From assembly GCA_916610825.1 (NCBI GenBank), contig OU744450.1, forward strand, positions 310,001 through 374,000: DNA of 64,000 nt. Reading direction: 5' to 3'. The translations under genes were made by a program, and so were the position numbers. Shown here in pieces: positions 56,501 to 64,000 of the stretch (its first letter is position 1; every line of letters begins with the position of its first letter). The notes beneath the pieces were generated by a model, which was not told the origin of the DNA, did not search any database, and saw nothing but the letters and a program-made list of their open reading frames with translations. This DNA is from Haliclystus octoradiatus. Taxonomy: Eukaryota > Cnidaria > Staurozoa > Stauromedusae > Haliclystidae.

Positions 56501-58603
56501 TATTGATAATATGATATTCAGATGTCAATCTTACAGCTAACTTGATACCAGGTCACCATGTTAAATAAGGATGACAAATATATATGGATGTAAATTGATA
56601 CAAGAATCAGGAGCACTTTGTAGTAGGTCCTTTCCCTGTCACCCTCGTATGGCTCCGCTGCCCTTGATTACGTCAACAACACATCAATAAAACATGCATG
56701 AAATTACAACTCAGCATTACTTAACAAACAAACAAAAAACAATGTCAGTAAAACAAAGATCAATTCAAAAAGCATGGTTTAAATACGGAACATTTTTACG
56801 GGTACTCATGATTATATAATAACAAGGAACCACAAAATAATATATCATACCCAGTCTGCATTCTTTGTATGAATCGGGGAATTTCTTCCCCGCGCATTTT
56901 GAGACAACTTTTTCCGCGACCGCACAATCTGGTCAAAATGACGTTAAAACGTACAATAATTTCACACTCAGAAAACTAAAACGCGCATTTCATTCAAACA
57001 ACAGTTATCCGCGAAATATTTTCAAACAAATTAATTTTATTGCAAAATTCATGTCAGGTTTTTGCAACTTGAATAAACAATAAATAAAAATGTAGTACTT
57101 TTTTGCGGAAACGTTAATACGCCGTAAAAGGGAACCGTGTCAACAAACTCTCGCTCGCTCAAATTCTGAGGCAACAGCAAATAGAAAAAGAAAGACATGC
57201 GAAATAGCGGCGCTTTTGAAACTGAATATCTCAATATTTGAAACTGAATTTACTTTGAGCAACGCTTGAATGAGCACTGCGTGTTTCGTGTTCAATAATC
57301 GGTATTAAGAGACTTATTTATCACGAAGAAACAGTTTATTAAATGAATGCTAATCTGATAATAATACATTACAGTTTATTGCTGCAAGGTTTGTAAATAA
57401 GATACAATTAAAGTAGTGGAAATCGTAGTTGCGATGGCTGATTTCTTGAAACATTTTCCCTCGCTCCGCTCGCGTTTCACATCATGTAATTCATTTTTGT
57501 AGGCTATTACATCTATCATATAAATTCAGCACATTAGCTGTCACAATCTGTTTCATGTTTGCATTAAAATCAGACAACGAAGGTTTAATTATTGAAATAC
57601 AACACCAGAATAAACAAAAGTAGCCAAAATATGTCCGATTCTTTGAAAAAATTTTGCTCCCTCCGCTCGCAACTCATTTTACTCTTTTATTAATCAATCA
57701 ATCATTTTCAATTCATAACTGTCACAAATTCTACAGCATGTTTACCACATCATTTGTCAAATTTAATTCATGTTTACTTGGATTTTAAAATCGAATAACA
57801 GAATTCCCACTCCAAACTGAACATAAAACTACAAAACATAAAACACTGAGAGACGAAACTATTGAAAAACGTTTAAAAAGCGGTGTTGCGTCATATTTTG
57901 TATGACGTCATCCGTAATTTTTTCGTGGACATTTTCCGTCAAACCGCGCAATTTTTACGATCGATTTTTTCTTCCCCGCGCATTTACAAAGAATGCAGTC
58001 TGGTATCATACTGTATAACACCTACATAATATAACATACTGTATAACAACTACATAATATAACATACTGTATAACAACTACATAAATACTTGAATACTTG
58101 TACAGGATTGTCTCTTCTCAACCGCAGCCAAGCATTTTGATGAATTGGGACATGAATATTGAGTTTCTCTTGCTTTTTGTGTTATCATCCGCGCAAAAAT
58201 TTTTTGAAACAATAAAGAGATAATCAAATAATTCACAGCTCACTGAGATCTTCTGATAGTTAAATCATGGTTTTTCTAATTGAATTATTTCTTTTATTAG
58301 CATTTGAGTTGAGCCTATACTGGCTATGCCTATTAGCCTACCTATCCATTATTTGCAGACTGGCCTATAGTATACTGTTTATACATTCATTTTACAAATA
58401 CACCAACAATCAATAAAATCAATAGCAGACATTTGAAATCGAGTATGTATATAAGAGGATGATTAGTTGGGTCACTGGGATATATATCTCTTACTTACCT
58501 TGAGGAATGTGTCTTCGTCAAGAATGGTTTGCTTTGGAATTGAAACATCGCTCTCATTTGTGTCATGGAGGGACACACTCGTAGTTGGTATAGCCAGCGC
58601 CAT
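53511..58603 (-). CDS. ESS2: Splicing factor ESS2 (DGCR14/ES2)
   Basis: Exons 58603-58499, 55724-55559, 54744-54181, 54091-53878, 53781-53511; 439 residues (human 476), phases 0, 1, 1, 2. Family marks in order: PKQTILDEDTFLKTVGDIIE with RDFFPDL (1-53), KKKRRNKYAWLYEAS and WKYTPRNALMYVPDG in the middle, SPMMTWGTIEGTPLRLD, SFKIPEPPKREAIGHRLAEE, and the Ser/Pro/Arg C-terminus ITSLSPAAQRLIKS ... LTPSLTDNLLNL. ESS2 is a nuclear protein found in the spliceosomal C complex. Intron 1 (2.8 kb) carries an 8-bp-duplication element and a short tandem repeat; intron 2 carries a relative of the TTAA element. The ATG is preceded, two bases upstream, by TTTCTTACACAAATAG, a good acceptor. Confidence 0.95.
55008..55330 (+). 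mobile_element. Half copy of the TTAA-type element
   Basis: Begins ggtgtatatcccggatattt, followed by aaaaatgcagtcaaagt, gattttgtgtctcactcttt and gtttacaccgaaaaaacact, in the same order as the left half of the element at 45.9 kb. No matching right end is seen nearby. ESS2 intron 2. Confidence 0.8.
56843..58011. mobile_element. Element with 8-bp target duplications, hAT-like
   Basis: TATCATAC at 56843-56850 and 58004-58011 flank terminal repeats CCAGTCTGCATTCTTTGTA (56851-56869) and its inverted copy (57985-58003), 18 of 19 matching. Subterminal cttccccgcgcattt occurs at both ends in inverted sense. Element 56851-58003, 1,153 bp, no transposase. Eight-base duplication fits hAT (or P/Merlin) but the type is not proven. 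ESS2 intron 1. Confidence 0.88.
58008..58087. repeat. 28-bp tandem repeat, about three copies
   Basis: Units of catactgtataacaactac-ataatataa start inside the right target duplication of the neighbouring element and continue into flanking DNA. Confidence 0.85.
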
Positions 58604-59103
58604 TTCTATTTGTGTAAGAAACTAATGAATAGCCCATGGAATTACTTTAACACTGTATTAAAGTAAGTTATAGTTTAGTTATCGATCCTCGAACACTCTA
58701 CATTCGCACTTCGCAACCGCCATTTTGTATAATTCGAAGAGAAGATTTCAATTTCGTGCAAACGAGAATCGAGAAATGGCAGAGAAAACTAGGAAGAAAA
58801 TGAGGACCAAGGATGAGGACAACAGAGACAACATGACAACAGGATGATACCAAAGCTCAATAGTTTTGTTATAACTTTAAAACAATAACTTTAAACTGAT
58901 TTAAAACATATCTACATAAAATTTTATGACAGTACACATACTACCGAGTACAGAGCAATATTATGCAGCACTCAATGTGACGTCACGGATTATCTTGCAG
59001 AAGGCAAATTAAAATGATGCCTATAAATTCAATAAAATAAGGTTATATACGTAATTAATCTCGCTAGATAATATATAATACATCCCGGCTATCATAATTT
59101 ATT

Positions 59104-60292
59104 TTAACGTGATTTCCGTCGATCGAATACAACAAGCAATAGAAGAGAAAGGACATTCCATGAGATGTAACCAGTGGCAACGTAGTATGACCATCCAAAA
59201 CCAATCGATTTCCGTCTAGGAACGACCCTCGCTGCCAGTATCGAAAGAGACACTGCCATTGATAAAACTATTTAACACAAAATAAAGTAATCGTCAAAGT
59301 TAAAAATTGTACTTTCTTAATAATACATTCTACTTTGAGAAGATAGTGACAATGTTTAATTCCCACCTGAAATCGTCAGCGTCCAAACGACTGGGTTAGC
59401 AAGAGCTCTCCATACAGAATCAAAGAGACGAGCGCATTGACAATATGCAGCTATGATTTGAGCACCGGCCGTTACCATTAAGCAAGTTCTGATTAGCATC
59501 ACCACATCTACAGTCAATTAAATAAAAAAATTCACTCACAAGTATTTAGTATATAGATACTACGAGTGACATAGGGTTGAAATGATTCGCCTGATGATCA
59601 CCCCCCCCGGGCGTGAAACTTGAAGTAGTGTATTAAATCTATAGTGTGAAACACTCCCATTATTAGTATAATGTTTATATTAGATAATATACGACCAAAT
59701 GATCCACAGTTTAAAGCGTCTCGTAAATAGAGGATACCAGACAAACTGTGATATTGTTGCTGGCTCTTTTCGTAACCGACGAATTAATTGCGGACCCACG
59801 CGTTGTCTCAAATGGAAGATTGTTTTGTGTAATTTAATGGAGCAAGAGACAGCGTTTGTTTCGATGGTAAATAATTTTGGTTCTGTACAACGACCTACAG
59901 TGGCGTTTATGTTTGGATATAAGCGTTTTACGACCTCCCAACAATAATATCATTGGATAGGACGCACTACGAGACATTTCCCATTAATTAAACCATTTCG
60001 ATCAAGGCCATTCATATAAGACGATGGTGTATAAATACGGCCACAGTTGCGACCTGAATGTACTGAAATAGATAATTTAGATAAAGTAATTTGACTTACA
60101 TTTGGATGGTAAATGCGGTGATCTGTCTTCTTCGATCGGACCGCATTGATCTCGGCGGCAGTATTTCCATAAGCCAGTATGGTACCCAACAGACGGATTA
60201 ACCAACCAAAATGATGTTGAGCATGCCAGAACAATGACAACGGTTCCACATAAACAACCAGCTGCCAAGATCACAGACACGGCACTAGGCAT
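59104..60292 (-). CDS. Claudin-like four-transmembrane protein
   Basis: Exons 60292-60100, 59507-59367, 59267-59104; phases 1 and 1; 165 residues. Four hydrophobic segments at about 5-27, 67-90, 104-127 and 138-158. After TM1 come FWLVN and GLWKYC (40-45), with a further Cys at 50: the W...GLW..C..C signature of the claudin/PMP22/EMP superfamily, though the two Cys are closer than in true claudins. No LHFPL- or voltage-channel-gamma-specific mark was seen. Likely a plasma-membrane junction or accessory protein. The C-terminus (VVFDRRKSR) is short and basic, with no PDZ ligand. TTTAACAG ends one base before the ATG. A damaged tandem copy lies upstream with the same exon phases. AATAAA overlaps the region directly after the stop. 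Confidence 0.82.
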
Positions 60293-62100
60293 TCTGTTAA
60301 ATGAGGTTTATTAGATCCAACAAAATATACAATCACTGACAAATTCTCGAGAGACAGTTTTAAGACTGCTCTTAAATTTTCAGATGCTCGCACGATGAGG
60401 TCGGCGGTGCCTTGATTCAACTGAAGCCTGAGGTGTCTTCCCCCAGCGTTCAAATGGATTGTCTCAGACAATTAGTCAACATATTAATTACATCCTATTC
60501 TTAAGTATCGCGTCATAATTGCTTATTATGAATAGAGCCACAGTTCTATCGAAACAGGAACGCATTGACAACGGAATTTCTCTTGATTAATCCAGACAAT
60601 ATCGTTACCAGGCAACAAAAAGCGTTTTCTAATGTTGCATCACGGATGTTGCATCATTAAATATTTCATAGTATCCAATTATTACATGCATACATATGCA
60701 GTGTGTAAGCATTAATACAAAAAACAAAATATACTGTATTTGCGCTCATTGTGTTCTGGTTGCTATTGGTGACCTCCTTTATTTGGCTGATCGAATGCAA
60801 TTACCAAAACGAATGTCAGTGTTGATTGACAGCCGAACGCAACTCCAGTGTAAAAAGACCATCGTGATTGAATTCAATTGACATTGCGAATGTAATTAAT
60901 GATCCAACTTGACAAACGCCTGCAACGATAGAACGTATCATAGAAAATCTGTTATATTATATTAATGATAATAATCATAATAATATGCAAACCAAACCAA
61001 GAGCGGAGTGCTCGATACAGTTAAGTCAGTTTAGTAAATACCCGTATGAAGAGCGCACGGCAAGCGCGAAATCCAGAGTCACGGCAAAACTTGACTAATC
61101 TTTAAAACGTATCATATACATATTGGCATTTTTTGTTAACAATTATGCATAGTTAATAACAGTAAATATAGAGCAGTATATAAATTAAAATAATTAACAC
61201 CCGTTCGAGATGCATGTAAGACCTGTAAACTAAAGGGGAGTACTGAAACCCTCACTGGCATGTAGCCTTAAAATATTTCTATATGCACAAATTGCTAGTG
61301 CATGTAACAGAATCGTTTAATACATGGAATATTGTGTAGTTGTAAATACGCTAAAAATGTTCTAGATTTTTAAATACTTTACAAAAAAGGGAAGGTTTGC
61401 ATAGGCCTCTTTTGAAATTCCAAGAGAACAAATGTTTCATTTCTTCAATCTGTCATCATGGTCAGTATATTTCAAGTTAACCTTAGAGAAAACCCTGTAC
61501 GCGTAAATGACCTTTGTACACGTTCAATCATATGAATGTCTTTGATTAAGTGAGGATTCTAAACTGGACTTGATGATTCTAGTAATGGTCTAACGTAAAG
61601 TTTTAAAGGCACGCATTAGGAGATACGGATTACTTGTACTAAAGCACTTTGAAATTAGATAATACCTAGAATATGCATTAGATACAATCATCCCGACAAT
61701 CATGGAGCAGTGCGCTGATGGTTTTAAATCATATGTTATCATTGTTATGGTATATTGTATAAATGTGATTGTCTGTTGTCTGAATAAGAGTGCCAAGGAG
61801 ATAATATAATATAATAATACCAATAATAATTATAATATGCTATCCTACGCATAAGTATAAGTATTATTATGGCGACGTATATATAATATTAAATATCTAC
61901 TTGTATATTGAATTAATCCAAATTTATTAATTACTGACATTTATGTGTTTGAAATTGTACAACGCACGTTCATATATAATACTCGAATACTCGGTTTCTT
62001 GTTAAGCAACCCGGCCATCTTTCTATATAAAGCTCAGTAATTAGAATGCCCGGTTAAACTATTGTAAAATGAAAAACCTCAGTTTTCTATGATAGGAATT

Positions 62101-62182
62101 AAAGAGAAGGGAACATTGACCAGAGTGGATATACGTCCCCACTTTAAAGAGAAGGGGACTCCACAGAGAGTGGATACGTCCC
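62101..62182. repeat. 44-bp tandem duplication
   Basis: aaagagaagggaac...cagagtggatatacgtccc at 62101-62139 is followed by a near copy at 62145-62182. Confidence 0.8.
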
Positions 62183-62520
62183 TTGTTTCATTTTCTGTTC
62201 AACTTCAAACTAATCTGAACGCGCAGCGCAGTACTCACGTGCCAATGCGGTGATCACGGAGCGTAGAAGTGACAGCCAAAGGGAAGAGTCGAGAAACCGG
62301 CAGAATTGAAGAACGATCACGGTGAATTGTCCAATCACGGCAACAACCGTCAAGGCACGTACAAGCTGCAAAATATCTATAACGTAAATATAGGATGCTA
62401 TCAATAGTCTTATTAAAGAATCATTTTAACGCTCAATTGACATGTAATACAACTATCGTCATTCGTGCATCGTGCTTACTTTTCTGTGGTAGGAATTGGT
62501 CACGGCTTGTTTCTGTGGAG

Positions 62521-63121
62521 ATGTATGTATGTATGTATGTATTTTATTTGTCAACAATGGTGACAGGCAAATACAGGGAAACTTGTGGTTCCCACTTATG
62601 TAAAGCCGTTAAAAAAGTTAAGATATGTTATTAAGATAAAAGTTTTACAAACAAAAATTGCTACTCAAATATTTACAAGGCATTTAGAACTATCTAGCTA
62701 AGTTAAAAAGGTTATAAGATAAAATTTAAAGGTTACGACATTTGTACTAAAGTATTTACAAGGCATTTAGATCTATGCTAGCTAAAGAACGTTTGAATGC
62801 TGGCACTGTCTTTGAAGTAACACATTTCTCTGGCAGAGAATTCCACCAAGGTATGACACGATTGCAAAAGTCATTTTGAATGGATTTAGACTTTGGGATT
62901 GATTTGGATTTTAATTTGTACGAGTTTCCTCTCATGTTGTATTTATTTATATCAAAATCGCAAAGCTTATTTATGTCTAAATCGACCATATTATGGGTTA
63001 TTTTAAACATAAAAATTAAATCATTTTCAATTCTACGAGTTTCCAACGATTCAAGATTGTAATATTTTAGTCTTTCAGGATATGACTTGTAATACAAACT
63101 TGCATCGGTTGTTCTCACAAG
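62521..63121 (-). mobile_element. 5'-truncated LINE fragment
   Basis: Minus-strand open frame 63118-62756 reads SYPERLKYYNLESLETRRIE, FMFKITHNMVD and WWNSLPEKCVTSKTVPAFKR, the C-terminal signature of CR1-like LINE reverse transcriptases, ending with a stop. The 3' end is AATAAAATACATACATACAT. It differs from the 4.6-kb fragment in sequence and in its tail. Inserted in exon 1 of the claudin-like copy. Confidence 0.85.
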
Positions 63122-63759
63122 TTCTTTAGTTGATCATTTAACCAAAATCTAGAGACGCAGTTCAAAACGCTGGTTGCTGATCCAACTAAAGCGATTATAA
63201 GAATCATTCCTGTCATCAATCGACCACATCTTCGATTCACATAATCTAGGGTTGGAACAGTCATCCTTTGCTGGGATTTATTAGCATCATAATTTTGTGA
63301 TAAATAAACTGCAGACCATCGTCAACGTCCGAGTAGTTTTGTTGCTGTTGAAAACAATGAGGTATTGTTTATGCTAAAAATGGATAGTCAGTCAGTACAT
63401 TAGATTACGTGATGGGCCTCTTTGGCTAATGTATATGTTGTGCATAATTATGTAATATATCATCTTATCATATTGTGGATTACTGTATAACTTGGTATGG
63501 CTCCTAAGGGAAATTTTCTAGCAAACATGAAGAACGAAGCACCAGGCGTAAGATGGAACGGGCCTTAGAATGTGACCATTTATCGCCAATCGTGTACTTT
63601 AAGTCAAGTGCCGTTAAGTTAAGAGCCGGAGCCAAGTCCAACCCCGACAGCTATAAGTCATTATCCCAATAGCAGTCAACGTATGCGTATTACAGTCTTT
63701 TCTGCGGGATGAAAATGAATCGAATCTTGGAAATAATACCGAATGATGGCTGTGTAACA

Positions 63760-63848
63760 TTATTCACATTCTTCCTCCCGGCAACAACTCTTGCTGCAAC
63801 ATTTACTATTACATTTTGCGGCCTCACTGCTGTTTGATGTTGTGTTTA
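63760..63848 (-). CDS. Cysteine-rich terminal exon of a gene extending beyond the window
   Basis: Acceptor AAGTGTAG, then a phase-1 exon of 89 nt encoding a hydrophilic 28-residue tail ending in a TAA stop. It includes KCNSKCCSKSCCREEECE, six closely spaced Cys (one C, two CC pairs, one C). Upstream exons would lie past 64,000. It resembles metallothionein spacing or a palmitoylated Cys cluster, but I cannot choose. No poly(A) signal is seen close by. Confidence 0.4.
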
Positions 63849-64000
63849 CTACACTTAAATAGAAGAGACACGAAACTGCATATTAGGACATCATTTCTTT
63901 CATATACGATTTATCCAGAGAATATACTATCATTGATACTATTAGCCTCCCATGAAACATTAAATCTGAACGAATAGAATTGAATCGAAATAGAATTAGA

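Larger units (their letters stand above)
60763..63264 (-). pseudogene. Broken tandem copy of the claudin-like gene
   Basis: Exon 1 begins at 63264 (TM1 MILIIALVGSATSVLNC, then SRFWLND, parallel to STSFWLVN of the intact gene). It is cut at about 63122 by a LINE fragment. The end of exon 1 reappears at about 62520-62480 (STETSRDQFLPQK, parallel to EEDRSPHLPSK) with a GTAAGC donor. The GLWxxC segment between them is missing. Exon 2 is 62376-62239 and exon 3 begins at 60919; both keep phase 1. In exon 3 the frame carrying VCQVGSLITFAMSI meets a five-T run near 60,852 after which TM4 (STLTFVLVIAFDQ) continues in a different frame, consistent with one lost base. Two independent lesions make a pseudogene the best call; an assembly error could explain the frameshift only. 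Confidence 0.78.

Noticed and set aside
59699..59947. 82-codon plus-strand frame in the claudin-like intron
   Set aside because: No acceptor, donor or family likeness; treated as chance.
60271..60471. 66-codon frame beginning MSETIHLNAGG as an extra upstream exon
   Set aside because: It runs out of frame through the claudin-like ATG and past a good acceptor one base before that ATG.

Overview
The window is eukaryotic, animal nuclear DNA. It is AT-rich, the genes are compact with many short GT-AG introns, and reading frames are rebuilt exon by exon across splice sites. Protein divergence (the UBE2L3 homologue is clearly orthologous but much changed from human, and KSR keeps the catalytic lysine that mammals lost), small introns, and acceptor-like AGs a few bases before several start codons (suggesting spliced-leader trans-splicing) point to a fast-evolving invertebrate deuterostome. 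A tunicate (ascidian) is my best guess, but this is an inference.

Layout. 0.15-1.84 kb (-): a secreted multi-ShKT protein. 3.9-6.9 kb (-): mitochondrial ribosomal protein mL50. 8.8-24.7 kb (-): a roughly 38-exon MORC2-type ATPase. 26.5-29.3 kb (+): a MNT/MXD-like bHLH repressor, head to head with MORC. 30.0-36.0 kb (+): the E2 enzyme UBE2L3. 36.7-37.7 kb (+): an intronless orphan 7TM receptor. 37.8-47.8 kb (-): the complete 20-exon KSR pseudokinase scaffold. 50.6-53.2 kb (+): a second secreted ShKT protein that also carries a follistatin/Kazal module. 53.5-58.6 kb (-): the splicing factor ESS2. 59.1-60.3 kb (-): a claudin-like four-TM protein. 60.8-63.3 kb (-): a damaged tandem copy of it, broken by a LINE fragment and a one-base frameshift. 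63.8 kb (-): the cysteine-rich last exon of a gene that runs off the window.

The genes are not an operon or a single system; they are neighbouring housekeeping and signalling genes (chromatin silencing, MAX-network repression, ubiquitin transfer, Ras-MAPK scaffolding, mRNA splicing, mitochondrial translation) flanked by two related cysteine-rich secreted proteins. Introns and spacers hold many short non-autonomous elements: a TTAA-flanked inverted-repeat element, an element with perfect 8-bp duplications, several foldbacks, LINE 3' ends, a 41-bp minisatellite of about 41 copies, and a 57-bp perfect palindrome between two (TTA)n arrays. Three of the two-gene junctions are convergent or divergent with little spacing, so untranslated regions probably overlap. 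Exon coordinates below were read by eye from splice consensus and frame; they sum to intact frames for all main genes except the 5' part of MORC.
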